This document shows positions 34,140-42,763 of a stretch of DNA of 50,759 nt, piece by piece. Every line of letters starts with the position of its first letter. Within the stretch, counting starts at the first letter, position 1. The notes beneath the pieces were generated by a model. That model worked only from the letters and a program-made list of their open reading frames with translations. It was not told the DNA's origin and did not search any database. The translations under genes were made by a program, and so were the position numbers. The DNA comes from Bradyrhizobium sp. (GTDB taxonomy: Bacteria > Pseudomonadota > Alphaproteobacteria > Rhizobiales > Xanthobacteraceae), in the NCBI RefSeq assembly GCF_028868675.1, contig NZ_JAGWUA010000008.1, forward strand, positions 1-50,759. The letters are read 5' to 3'.

Positions 34140-35323
34140 GCTCCGCTCCATAGTTTGATTGAGTCGGCAAAGGTGCCCGCCTGCTCCCTGATCGGTTGCA
34201 TCTGGCCGGAGTTTTCGGCGTATTTGAATGCAATGAAGGGGATGCCGGCTTCCTTGAGCACGTGCTGCAGCATCGGTCGCTCGAGCAGCGCGGGATCGCA
34301 GAAGCTCGGCGCGGCGAAGATCACGCCTTCGGCCGCGGTGCGCTTGACCGCGCGGACGAGATGCTGGCCCTTCTCCTTCTGGTTCGGCTCGTATTTCGCA
34401 GCCGTCGATTCGGAGTGGTGCAGGAACGCCGAGGCAAGGTTGCGCAGGGGATCACCCTCGGTCGCGACCTCTCCGGTCAGCCACCGCGTCACCAGCAGCA
34501 GGTCGTCGTCGACCACGTAGCAGCCGGACAGTTCCAGCGACTTGATGAGATTGAGGGGCGGCTGTTCGCAGAACATGCCGGTCAGCACGACGCGGCAGTT
34601 GTCGCGCATCGGCCGCTCGTCCGCCCGCGTCGCGGCCAGATAATCGCGCAGCATGGCGCTGTGCTCCTCGACCGGCAGCAACAGGCCGGCGCGCACCATC
34701 AGGTAGACCTCGGTGGCCGGTGCCTGCCACGGCCGCTCGGCCCGGAAGGCGTAGAGCTCGCGGATCAGCCTGCGGTTCTCGTTGTAGAGCGCGATCGAGC
34801 TGTGCAGCTCCTCGTCCGTGATCGGCTTGCCGCGAAGCTCCCCGAGATCGTGCCTGAGCTCGGCGAGCTCGTTGACGTAGAAGTTTCCGCCGATCTCGTC
34901 CCGGTAGTTCTGCGGCACGTCGAAATAGCGCGAATAGACCTTTGGAAACATCAGTTTCCACATGCCGGACAGGTTTCGGATGACGTCGCAGATCGACGGG
35001 AACAGCATGCCGTCGACGAAATCCAGCCGGCCGGACACGCCGAGCTCGATGGTCGAGCGCGGAATGCGGCAGATGTAGCTCTGATAATAGGCGTCGCCGT
35101 GGATCACCTCGAGCTGGTCGCCGCCGCCGACGACGCCGAGCGGCAGCATGCCGGCGGCATGAATGAGCTCGCGCGGCACGTAGATCGGCATGTAGCCGAC
35201 CACCTTGCGGCCGGGCTCCGCGTCCTTCCAGGCGCGCGCGGCGGAAAACGAGAGATCCTCGAACAGCGCGTTGGCGCGTGCGACGATGTCGGCGGTAGTC
35301 GAGGGATTCAGCGATGTTGCCAT
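34136..35323 (-). CDS. bcrC: Benzoyl-CoA reductase, subunit C (catalytic module)
   Basis: A 395-residue subunit of the same fold as BcrB. Seen: VGYMPIYVPRELIHAAGMLP, the typical first motif; SYICRIPRSTIELGVSGRLD and FPSICDVIRNLSGMWK with cluster cysteines; and FAAPSFCDPALLERPMLQHV. Known: it forms the catalytic heterodimer with BcrB. The length fits BcrC/BadD (about 385-390). It follows had by 57 bases with no box in between, so I infer one transcript had-bcrCBAD-ferredoxin-hemerythrin-GNATs started from the box at 36543. It equals badD. Confidence 0.93.
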   Translation of the reverse strand: MATSLNPSTTADIVARANALFEDLSFSAARAWKDAEPGRKVVGYMPIYVPRELIHAAGMLPLGVVGGGDQLEVIHGDAYYQSYICRIPRSTIELGVSGRLDFVDGMLFPSICDVIRNLSGMWKLMFPKVYSRYFDVPQNYRDEIGGNFYVNELAELRHDLGELRGKPITDEELHSSIALYNENRRLIRELYAFRAERPWQAPATEVYLMVRAGLLLPVEEHSAMLRDYLAATRADERPMRDNCRVVLTGMFCEQPPLNLIKSLELSGCYVVDDDLLLVTRWLTGEVATEGDPLRNLASAFLHHSESTAAKYEPNQKEKGQHLVRAVKRTAAEGVIFAAPSFCDPALLERPMLQHVLKEAGIPFIAFKYAENSGQMQPIREQAGTFADSIKLWSGA

Positions 35324-35380
35324 TGCGGCGGCCTCTTTGCGACGAATGACTTAAGACCGTGGGCGGTCATCGAATGGTCC

Positions 35381-36454
35381 TCACAGTTCGGGAACGAGTA
35401 CGGCATGGCGCTTGAGCGCGGCGGCATGTGCGGCTTCGAAGACCCGGTTGATCTCCCTGAGCGGATGCTTCTCGGCGAACTGGCAAATCCTGACGCGGCC
35501 GTTCATGACGAGTTCGAGCGCTGCCGGATAAAGCTCCGGCGGACAGCCCCAGCTTCCGATCACGCGCGCGTCGTACGCCGTGGCGTCCGAGAGCCGGATG
35601 TCGACCTTGTCGGCGGCGGAGCCGACGATGACCAGGGTCGCGCCGTGATCGATCAGGCCGTACGCGGTCTCATGGCCAGCGCGCGTGCCCGAGCATTCCA
35701 GGACGATCCATCCGCTCCGAGGCAGGGAGCGGCGCGCGGCGAACGCCTCGATCTCCGACTTGACGTCGTGCGGCGCCATCTGCGCCGAATTCAGCGCCAA
35801 TGCGACGCCTGCGCTGCGGATCGCGGCAAGTCGATCATCGTCCTCGTCGAGCGCGACGACGATGCCCCCGAGCGCCGTCGCGATCTGGGCCGCATAGCCG
35901 CCGACGTCGTCCAGCCCGTGGACGACGACGAGGTCCTTCTTCCGAACGCCGGCCCGGACCACCGCGTGGTAGGCTCTGGTCACCCCGTCGGCGATCACGG
36001 AGAGATCGGCCAGGTCGATTCCGAGCGCCGCCATGCGGCGCTCGTCGACCACGCAAAGCCCGTGCACGGGCACGGTGATGTGGGTGGCGAAGCCGCCATG
36101 CATGTCGTTGCCCGGCATCTTGCGGTCCTGGCAGATTTCCGCCCGGCCGCGCAGGCAGGCTTCGCAGCGACCGCATGGAATCAAGGCCGGGATGACGACC
36201 GCACGGTCGGTGTACCAGAGAGCGTCCGCGCCTGCGTCGACGACGTGACCGCTGATCTCGTGCCCGAGCGCCAACGGCAGTTCGTGCTTGGTGCATACGC
36301 CGTCGTAATAATGATCAAGGTCGGATTGGCAGACGCCGCAGCCGGCGATCTCGACCACGACTTCGTTGGGCGCGAGAGCGGCGGTATCGAACTCAGTCGG
36401 GACCAAGGGCATGCCGGCCCCCGTCATCACCCACCGAATCGGCTTGGCGCTCAT
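35381..36454 (-). CDS. had: 6-hydroxycyclohex-1-ene-1-carbonyl-CoA dehydrogenase
   Basis: A 357-residue zinc-type medium-chain dehydrogenase. It oxidises 6-hydroxycyclohex-1-ene-1-carbonyl-CoA to the 6-oxo compound with NAD+. Seen: EIAGCGVCQSDLDHYYDGVC, LALGHEISGHVVDAGADA, the structural-zinc run CGRCEACLRGRAEIC, and RKMPGNDMHGGFATHI. These segments align closely with Thauera Had as I remember it (GCGVC-x-DL-x-YYDGV, ALGHEISG, MPGND-x-GGFA-HI). The start at 36454 (MSAKPIRWV) matches that N-terminus. Known: Had belongs to the Thauera-type route with Dch and Oah, not to the R. palustris route. Its neighbours are bcrCBAD and divergent korAB, as in Thauera/Magnetospirillum. Dch and Oah are not in this window. 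Confidence 0.88.
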   Translation of the reverse strand: MSAKPIRWVMTGAGMPLVPTEFDTAALAPNEVVVEIAGCGVCQSDLDHYYDGVCTKHELPLALGHEISGHVVDAGADALWYTDRAVVIPALIPCGRCEACLRGRAEICQDRKMPGNDMHGGFATHITVPVHGLCVVDERRMAALGIDLADLSVIADGVTRAYHAVVRAGVRKKDLVVVHGLDDVGGYAAQIATALGGIVVALDEDDDRLAAIRSAGVALALNSAQMAPHDVKSEIEAFAARRSLPRSGWIVLECSGTRAGHETAYGLIDHGATLVIVGSAADKVDIRLSDATAYDARVIGSWGCPPELYPAALELVMNGRVRICQFAEKHPLREINRVFEAAHAAALKRHAVLVPEL

Positions 36455-36542
36455 TCGTCTGTCCTCCGGTCCGGCTGTGAAGCCATCATCCGAAACCCGC
36501 TGCCATCGCCGCCATTCTTTGATCAGCAACCTTCGGGCTGCC

Positions 36543-36556
36543 TTGACCAACGTCAA
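36543..36556. promoter_or_regulatory. FNR/CRP-like box TTGAC-CAAC-GTCAA between had and korA
   Basis: A perfect inverted repeat (extended to CTTGAC...GTCAAG). It is 89 bases upstream of had and about 77 upstream of korA, so one site can serve both divergent operons. An AT-rich stretch (36577-36598, with GTACTTAATTA) follows on the korA side. Confidence 0.7.
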
Positions 36557-36632
36557 GGAACGGTGAAAAAACGCATTCTAGTACTTAATTACATATTGGA
36601 GCGGGGAAGGCTTCGATGAGGAGGCAATCGCC

Positions 36633-38351
36633 ATGACGGCTTCGCCGAGCATCTCGATCGCGATCATTGGCAGCGGCGGCTCCGGCGCCCTGACGACGGT
36701 GAATTTTCTGCTCGAAGTGGCGAGCTCGGCGGGTTGGCACGGATTGTTCACGCGCACGCTCGGCCCTCAGATTCGCGGCGGCGAAGCGGCGGGGCTGCTC
36801 CGCCTAGCCGTGCATCCCGTCGATTGCCCGCCCGACCAGTTCGATCTCATCATCGGCATCGATTGGCTGAACGCGCACCGCTTCGGAGCGGAGATCAAGG
36901 CCGGTCCCAAGACCCTCGTGATCAGCGATCCGCGCGGCGGCGAACCGCCGCCGATGGTGACCCAGTCCGGAGCGCACGTCGTCGAGATCCCGATGAAGGA
37001 GATGGCCAAGTCGATTTCGGGCGGCCGGCCCAACATGATCGCGCTCGGCATCGCCAGCCGGCTGCTCGGCTTCACCGTCGAGCAGATGCTGGCACCGATT
37101 GCCAAGCAGCTCAGCGGCAAGGGAGCGGCCGCCATCGAGGCGAGCCGCGCCGGAATCAAGGCCGGCTTCGCGGCGGCGGCAGGGATCAAGCTCGACGTGA
37201 AGCTCGCCGCGCCGAGCCCGAGCGACGCCCGACGATGGCTGTTGTCGGGCAACGAGGCGACGGCGCTCGGCGCCATTCGCGGCGGCGTGCGTTTTGCGGC
37301 CGCCTACCCGATTACACCGGCAACCGAAATCCTCGAATGGCTTTCGCCGAGCCTCGCCAAAGTGGGCGGCATCCTGCTGCAGGCCGAGGACGAGCTGGCC
37401 GCCATCAACATGATCATCGGCTCATCCTACGGCGGCACGCCGGCGCTGACGGCGACGTCCGGACCGGGACTCTCGCTGATGATCGAGGCCATCGGGCTCG
37501 CCACGGCATCCGAAATCCCGATCGTGGTCGTCGACGTGATGCGCGGCGGGCCCTCGACGGGCATTCCGACGAAATCCGAGCAGACCGACCTCAACATCGC
37601 GATCTACGGCCTGCACGGCGATGCGCCGCACCTCGTGCTGGCGCCCCAATCGGTTGCCGACTGCCTCTTTACGACACAATGGGCGACATATCTCGCCGAA
37701 GCGCTGCAGACGCCGGCGATCGTCCTGTCGGACCAGTTCATGGGACAGGCACGGGCCGCCATCGAGCGCCCGGCCGACGTCGCCTTCATCGGCGCCCGCG
37801 CCGTCGCAACCGACATGAGCAGCGCCTACAAGCGCTATGCGCTGGCGCCCGGCGGCGTCTCGGCCATGGCGATCCCGGGCACGCCGGGCGGGCAATACAC
37901 TGCCGATGGATTGACCCACTCCGAGTTCGGCATCCCGACCAGCAGCGCCGCCGACCATCTGGCGCAGCTCGACAAGCGGCGCGACAAGCTCGAGCGCTTC
38001 AACTACGGCGACCACTGGGCGAGCATCGAGGGAAGCGGTGAGCTCGCGCTCATCACCTGGGGGTCGCTGACCGGCGCCGCGCGCGAGGCGGTCGGCCGCG
38101 CCGCCGCCGATGGCGTGGACGTCCGCGTGATCGCGCCTCGCCTGCTGGCGCCGGTGCAGCCGGAGCGGCTGGCGGCCGCCCTCGACGGCGTCAAGCGCAT
38201 CCTGGTCGTCGAGCAGACGCATAGCGGCCAGTTCCATCGCTACCTGCGGGCGCATTACGACCTTCCGGCGCCGGTTCGTGCTTTCCACCGGCCCGGCCCG
38301 CTGCCGATCACGGCCGGCGAGATTCATCGCGCAATCATGGATTGGAGATGA
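36633..38351 (+). CDS. korA: 2-oxoacid:ferredoxin oxidoreductase, fused gamma-alpha subunit
   Basis: A 572-residue KorA. Seen: the N-terminal gamma domain with IAIIGSGGSGALTTVNFLLE (residues about 1-190), then the alpha domain starting LLSGNEATALGAIRGGVRFA followed by AYPITPATEILEWL, the pyrophosphate-site motif. It also has VDVMRGGPSTGIPTKSEQTD. Known: KorAB oxidises 2-oxoglutarate to succinyl-CoA and reduces ferredoxin; in Thauera it supplies benzoyl-CoA reductase. GAGGAGG precedes the ATG. It is divergent from had-bcr and shares the box at 36543. Another 2-oxoacid substrate cannot be excluded. Confidence 0.9.
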   Translation: MTASPSISIAIIGSGGSGALTTVNFLLEVASSAGWHGLFTRTLGPQIRGGEAAGLLRLAVHPVDCPPDQFDLIIGIDWLNAHRFGAEIKAGPKTLVISDPRGGEPPPMVTQSGAHVVEIPMKEMAKSISGGRPNMIALGIASRLLGFTVEQMLAPIAKQLSGKGAAAIEASRAGIKAGFAAAAGIKLDVKLAAPSPSDARRWLLSGNEATALGAIRGGVRFAAAYPITPATEILEWLSPSLAKVGGILLQAEDELAAINMIIGSSYGGTPALTATSGPGLSLMIEAIGLATASEIPIVVVDVMRGGPSTGIPTKSEQTDLNIAIYGLHGDAPHLVLAPQSVADCLFTTQWATYLAEALQTPAIVLSDQFMGQARAAIERPADVAFIGARAVATDMSSAYKRYALAPGGVSAMAIPGTPGGQYTADGLTHSEFGIPTSSAADHLAQLDKRRDKLERFNYGDHWASIEGSGELALITWGSLTGAAREAVGRAAADGVDVRVIAPRLLAPVQPERLAAALDGVKRILVVEQTHSGQFHRYLRAHYDLPAPVRAFHRPGPLPITAGEIHRAIMDWR

Positions 38352-38353
38352 CG

Positions 38354-39190
38354 ATGTCGAGCGTCACCACGCGCCTCGCCTGCAAGCCGGGCGACTACAA
38401 ATCGGACCTGAAGCCGATCTGGTGTCCCGGCTGCGGCGACTATCACGTGCTCATGTCGTTCACGCGCGCCTTCGCGAAATTGGGCCTGCCGCCGGAGCAG
38501 ATCACGGTGGTATCCGGCATCGGCTGCTCGTCGCGGATACCGGCCTACACGAGCTGCTACGGTTTCCACGGCGTGCACGGCCGCTCGCTCGCGCTTGCCG
38601 CCGGGCTGAAGGTGACGCGACCCGACCTCACCGTCGTGGTCGCCAGCGGCGACGGCGACGGATACTCGATCGGCGGCAACCATTTCCTGCATGCTTGCCG
38701 CAGGAACATCGACATGACCTATGTCGTGATGGACAACCGCATCTACGGCATGACCAAGGGCCAGCCCTCGCCGACCACCGAGCCCGAGTTCGACACGGCG
38801 TTGACGCCGGGCGGTACCGGCGTCGCGCCATTCCACCCGCTCGTGGTCGCCCTCGCCTCCGGCGCCAACTTCATCGCCCGCTGCTTCTCCGGACAGCCGA
38901 ACGAAACCGCCGACGTGCTGGTCGAAGCCATCAAGCATCCCGGTTTCTCCTTCGTCGAGATCCTCAGCCCCTGCGTGACCTTTCGTCCCGACGAGCAGGA
39001 CTGGAAGGAGCAGGTCCGCCCGGCGCCGGTCGCAGCAACGAACGACCAGGGCAAGGCGGCACGCCGGCTCATGACCGACGACGGTTTCAACCTCGGGATC
39101 CTCTACCGCGGCAACCGCGCGCCGTTTCAGCCTGCAATCGGCGTCAGCAGCATCGATCTGTCGGAGCTTGAGAAGGACTTCGAGCTATGA
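38354..39190 (+). CDS. korB: 2-oxoacid:ferredoxin oxidoreductase, TPP-binding beta subunit
   Basis: A 278-residue KorB. Seen: PIWCPGCGDYHVLMSFTRAF and VVSGIGCSSRIPAYTSCYGF, whose cysteines bind the [4Fe-4S] cluster. The TPP motif VVASGDGDGYSIGGNHFLHA runs on to MDNRIYGMTKGQPSPTT. I prefer the ATG at 38354, six bases after GGAG; an ATG at 38348 overlapping the korA stop is the alternative. Known: the beta subunit holds thiamine diphosphate and the cluster that reduces ferredoxin. Inferred: coupled electron supply for BcrCBAD. The stop overlaps the next gene (ATGA). Confidence 0.9.
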   Translation: MSSVTTRLACKPGDYKSDLKPIWCPGCGDYHVLMSFTRAFAKLGLPPEQITVVSGIGCSSRIPAYTSCYGFHGVHGRSLALAAGLKVTRPDLTVVVASGDGDGYSIGGNHFLHACRRNIDMTYVVMDNRIYGMTKGQPSPTTEPEFDTALTPGGTGVAPFHPLVVALASGANFIARCFSGQPNETADVLVEAIKHPGFSFVEILSPCVTFRPDEQDWKEQVRPAPVAATNDQGKAARRLMTDDGFNLGILYRGNRAPFQPAIGVSSIDLSELEKDFEL

Positions 39191-39717
39191 GCAAGCCGCC
39201 CACCGCGCCGAAAGTGTCGAGCCTGAACGACCTGCTCGCCGCCGCCTGGCTGATCGAGAGCGATGCGGTCGACCGCTACAATTTGCTGGCCGACCAGATG
39301 GAGACCCACAACAACCCGGAACTGGTGAAGGTGTTCCGCGATCTCGCCCGCGCCGAGGGCATCCACGGCGAGGAGATCCGTCGTCTCGCCGGCGATTTCG
39401 ACGTGGTCGGCTATGCTCGCCAGACCGCGCGAATCGAAAACATCGGGCTTCCGGCCGAGGTCGAGATCGACTCGGCCCACTACTTGATGACGCCGTGGCA
39501 CGCCCTGCAGATGTCGCTCGCCGGCGAGAAGCGCGCGCTGGCCTATTTCACGCACATCGCGGAGACCGCGACGGATCCGAAGGTCAAGGCCATGGCGATG
39601 GAGCTCATGGAGGAAGAGGTCGAGCACGTCAACCTCGTCAACCGCCTCCTGCACCGCTATCCGCAGCCCGACGATTCCTGGGCCGACGATCCGGATCCGC
39701 CCGCGTCCCCGGAATGA
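39187..39717 (+). CDS. Ferritin/rubrerythrin-like di-iron protein
   Basis: A 176-residue, mostly helical protein. Seen: ESDAVDRYNLLADQMETHNN, FRDLARAEGIHGEEIRRLAG, GEKRALAYFTHIAETATDPK and MELMEEEVEHVNLVNRLL. The E-x-x-H pairs (AEGIHGEE and EEEVEH) with two further Glu-bearing helices fit a ferritin-like four-helix di-iron site, but no rubredoxin Cys domain follows. Known: rubrerythrin-type proteins reduce peroxide in anaerobes. Inferred: protection of KorAB or of the ferredoxin pool from oxidants, since it is translationally coupled to korB. A family-level call only. Confidence 0.72.
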   Translation: MSKPPTAPKVSSLNDLLAAAWLIESDAVDRYNLLADQMETHNNPELVKVFRDLARAEGIHGEEIRRLAGDFDVVGYARQTARIENIGLPAEVEIDSAHYLMTPWHALQMSLAGEKRALAYFTHIAETATDPKVKAMAMELMEEEVEHVNLVNRLLHRYPQPDDSWADDPDPPASPE

Positions 39718-39769
39718 AGGACGCCACGCGCCCGACTGCTTCGACCACGATCATGCCAACGATGTAGTG

Positions 39770-39785
39770 CCGCCCGGCCGGGCGG
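39770..39785. terminator. GC palindrome between convergent operons
   Basis: CCGCCCGG-CCGGGCGG is a 16-base perfect palindrome in the 78-base gap between the kor operon and paaK, which converge. It probably acts as a bidirectional terminator stem, though no T-tract is visible. Confidence 0.5.
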
Positions 39786-39795
39786 ACCGGCGCGC

Positions 39796-41136
39796 TCAGC
39801 TGCGCGCCTTCCGTTCGTCCTTCACCCGTACCGCCTTGCCCTGCGAGCGCGGCACCTCGCCCTGCCGCTTCACGTCGATGTCGCAGGTCACGCCGATCAA
39901 CGACTTGATGTGATGGCGAACCTCGGTGCCCTTGCGGGCGCGCGACTGCTCGTCATCCGGCGCCCCCGGCGCCAGCTCCACCTCCACCGTCATGGCATCG
40001 AGCGCGCCGGCCCGCGTCAGCACGATCTGGTAGTGCGGCGAAAGCCCGGGAAAGCCGACGAGCACGGCCTCGACCTGCGACGGGTAGACGTTGACCCCGC
40101 GGATGATGAGCATGTCGTCGTCGCGCCCGGTCACCCGCATGATGCGCAGGTGGGTCCGGCCGCAACGACACGGCGTATCGTCCAGCCGCGTGATGTCGCG
40201 CGTGCGGTAGCGGATCATCGGCAACGCTTCCTTGGTCAGCGTCGTGATGACGAGCTCGCCCGCTTCGCCGAACCGCTTGGGCGCCAGCGTCTCGGGATCG
40301 ATGATCTCGAACAGGAAATGGTCTTCCCAGCCGTGCAGGCCCGACTGCGCGACGTGGCATTCGCAGGCGACGCCCGGCCCCATGATCTCCGATAGGCCGT
40401 AGATGTCGACGGCCTTGATGCCGAGCCGCGCCTCGAGGTCCTGGCGCAGCGCCTCGCTCCACGGCTCCGCACCGAACACGCCGTACCGCAGCGGCGACCG
40501 TCGCAAATCGACACCCGCCGATTCCGCGACCTCGGCGATATTGAGCGCGTAGGACGGCGTCGCACACAGGACGTTGGCGCCGAAATCGTTGAGCAGCGAG
40601 ACCTGCCGCTCGGTGCCGCCGCCCGACATCGGAACCACCGTACAGCCCAGCCGCTCCGCGCCGTAATGCGCGCCGAGTCCGCCGGTGAACAGGCCGTAGC
40701 CGTAAGCGTTGTGGACGACGTCGCCGGGCACGGCGCCGGCGCAGCCGAGCGACCGCGCCATCAGATTCGCCCAGCGATCGAGGTCGCCGCTGGTGTAGCC
40801 AACCACGGTCGGCCGTCCCGTCGTCCCGGACGAGGCATGCAGCCGGGTCAGTTGCTGGCGCGGCAGGGCAAACATGCCGAACGGATAGTTGTCGCGCAGG
40901 TCGGTCTTCAGCGTGAAGGGAAAGCGCACGATGTCGGCGAGGGACGACAGGCTCTCCGGCTTGACGCCGGCGGCGGCGAAGGCACGCTGATAGTGGGGAA
41001 CATTGGCATAGGCGTGTTCCAGCGTGTTCTTCAGCCGCTGGAACTGCAGCCCGGCCAGCGCTTCGCGCGGCATCCTCTCGGCCGCGGGGTCGAACATGAA
41101 GACCTCGGCGTTGCGCAATGCGCTCTGTCTGTTCAT
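39796..41136 (-). CDS. paaK: Phenylacetate-CoA ligase
   Basis: A 446-residue AMP-forming ligase of the PaaK group. Seen: TRLHASSGTTGRPTVVGYTS as the P-loop, YGLFTGGLGAHYGAERLGCT, IYGLSEIMGPGVACECH, YRTRDITRLDDTPCRCGRTH and MLIIRGVNVYPSQVEAVLVG, all diagnostic of phenylacetate-CoA ligases. Reaction: phenylacetate + ATP + CoA to phenylacetyl-CoA. It lies 28 bases downstream of the padC-padD fusion, last of an operon that oxidises its product, so it is the anaerobic counterpart (called padJ in some organisms) rather than part of the aerobic paa pathway. No paaABCDE genes are seen. Confidence 0.9.
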   Translation of the reverse strand: MNRQSALRNAEVFMFDPAAERMPREALAGLQFQRLKNTLEHAYANVPHYQRAFAAAGVKPESLSSLADIVRFPFTLKTDLRDNYPFGMFALPRQQLTRLHASSGTTGRPTVVGYTSGDLDRWANLMARSLGCAGAVPGDVVHNAYGYGLFTGGLGAHYGAERLGCTVVPMSGGGTERQVSLLNDFGANVLCATPSYALNIAEVAESAGVDLRRSPLRYGVFGAEPWSEALRQDLEARLGIKAVDIYGLSEIMGPGVACECHVAQSGLHGWEDHFLFEIIDPETLAPKRFGEAGELVITTLTKEALPMIRYRTRDITRLDDTPCRCGRTHLRIMRVTGRDDDMLIIRGVNVYPSQVEAVLVGFPGLSPHYQIVLTRAGALDAMTVEVELAPGAPDDEQSRARKGTEVRHHIKSLIGVTCDIDVKRQGEVPRSQGKAVRVKDERKARS

Positions 41137-41164
41137 GGCGTGATCTCCCGTTTGCTTCGTTCTG

Positions 41165-42763
41165 TCATGGCAGGGTCCAGCCCGGCTTCACTGCGGGGCC
41201 GGCCTGGCCGGCGCCGCGCATGGGCGTGTTCGGCAAGGCAAATCCCTGATTGTAGCCGGCGCGCGTGATCAGCAGGAATTTGAAGCCAAGTCCGGCAGCT
41301 GCAGCCGCGATGCCGGCGACGGCGAACGCCGGCGCAGTCATGCTCCGGATCAGCAGGCCCACGACGACGCCGGCGGCAGGTACGATGGAGCCGCCGATCA
41401 AGAGCCACGGCCGGTACTCGTCGAGCACGATGAGCGCCTTGGTCGGCGCGCCCGAGCGCGCAAGCGCGCGGCGATAGGCGACCCAGGCGAGCGCGCGGGC
41501 GGCGGCGAGCAGCACGGCTGCGACCGCAGCACCGACCATCAATGGCGCGAGCGCCGACGACAGCACGCAGGCGACGAGAAACACGCCGGCCCCCTCGGTC
41601 AAACCCGTGGCGACGATGAGCGGCACGATACCGGGCTCGCGCCAGACCGGAATACCCTTGGCCTCGCGCAAGATCATCCCCTGGCAGAGCAGGAAGACGA
41701 GCGCGAGCGCGGCTGCGGCGAGCCACAGCGCCGGCATGCCGGTCCAGACCGCGGCGAGCGCCACCGGAAAGAAGACGAGCGCAACCCACGCCTCGCGCGA
41801 CATCCACGACCATCGCGGCTGCCGCAGCACCGAGATCGCCCGCAGCGGGCGGCCGATCTTCATCATGACCAGCAGAAGGCCGAGACCGACCAGAGCCATC
41901 GCGAGCAGCCCGAGCAGCACTTGCGGGCCGACGGTCACCGCCGCCACGGCAGCGGCTGCGAACAGGCCCGGCCCAACCCCGCCGGTGAGGAAATTACCGG
42001 CCGCCTTCCAGTCCCAGTGCTTCTGGTGCCATGGCTCCACGCCGCGGGTGCGCAGACGCGACGGCGTCGTCGGAGCGGGCGGCGCCTCGCGCAATCCATC
42101 GTCGGGCAACGCGCTGCCATGTTCGTAGAGATAGTAGAAGCCCGGACCGGTCCCGATCTCCTCGTGCATGCGAAAATGCTTGTGACGTTCCAACAACTTC
42201 GAGACGTTGCTGGAGGGATCGTCGAGATCGCCGAAATGCAGCGCGGTGGCGATGCAGGCATTGGCGCAGGCCGGCGTCGCGCGGGGATCGACCCCGGGGG
42301 TGAGACCATGCTCCAGGCCGAAATCGATGCGGTCGGAGCAGAAGGTGCACTTCTGCGCGACGCCGAGCCGCGCCGGATCCTCCCGCACGGCCTCGTGCTT
42401 CATCTTCCGGTCCGCGCCATAGGCGAAATCGGCTTCGCTGACCTTGAAGCGCGCCTGGTAGGGACAGGCGACATCGCAATAGGCGCAGCCGATGCAAATG
42501 TCGTAGTCGATCGTCACGATGCCATCCGCGCGCTTGCGCGTCGCGGTCGAGGGGCAGACCCGCATGCAGGGCGGGTCCTCGCAATGCTGGCAGCCGACCG
42601 GCACGTAGGTGCGCGACACCGCTGGGTAGGAGCCTGCCTCGATATCCAGCACCTTGCGCCACTGAACGGCCGGCGACGTCGCGTTGGTGTGCTTGCACGC
42701 CGCCGTGCAGGTCTGACAGCCGACGCAACGCTCGAGGTCGGCGATCATCGCCCAGCGGGTCAT
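41165..42763 (-). CDS. PadC-PadD fusion: phenylacetyl-CoA oxidoreductase Fe-S and membrane subunits
   Basis: A 532-residue two-part protein. Residues about 1-235 carry four [4Fe-4S] motifs: CVGCQTCTAAC, CQHCEDPPCMRVCP, CIGCAYCDVACP and CTFC...CANAC, as in DmsB/PsrB-type subunits. From about 240 (VEPWHQKHWDWKAAGNFLTG) a membrane domain follows with eight hydrophobic segments, of the NrfD/DmsC type that reduces quinone. The frame is continuous. The ATG at 42763 overlaps the padB stop. Known: in Thauera/Aromatoleum the enzyme has separate PadB, PadC and PadD; reduced Mo electrons pass via PadC clusters to PadD and quinone. Inferred: here PadC and PadD are one polypeptide, which would tether the relay to the membrane. 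Confidence 0.85.
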   Translation of the reverse strand: MTRWAMIADLERCVGCQTCTAACKHTNATSPAVQWRKVLDIEAGSYPAVSRTYVPVGCQHCEDPPCMRVCPSTATRKRADGIVTIDYDICIGCAYCDVACPYQARFKVSEADFAYGADRKMKHEAVREDPARLGVAQKCTFCSDRIDFGLEHGLTPGVDPRATPACANACIATALHFGDLDDPSSNVSKLLERHKHFRMHEEIGTGPGFYYLYEHGSALPDDGLREAPPAPTTPSRLRTRGVEPWHQKHWDWKAAGNFLTGGVGPGLFAAAAVAAVTVGPQVLLGLLAMALVGLGLLLVMMKIGRPLRAISVLRQPRWSWMSREAWVALVFFPVALAAVWTGMPALWLAAAALALVFLLCQGMILREAKGIPVWREPGIVPLIVATGLTEGAGVFLVACVLSSALAPLMVGAAVAAVLLAAARALAWVAYRRALARSGAPTKALIVLDEYRPWLLIGGSIVPAAGVVVGLLIRSMTAPAFAVAGIAAAAAGLGFKFLLITRAGYNQGFALPNTPMRGAGQAGPAVKPGWTLP

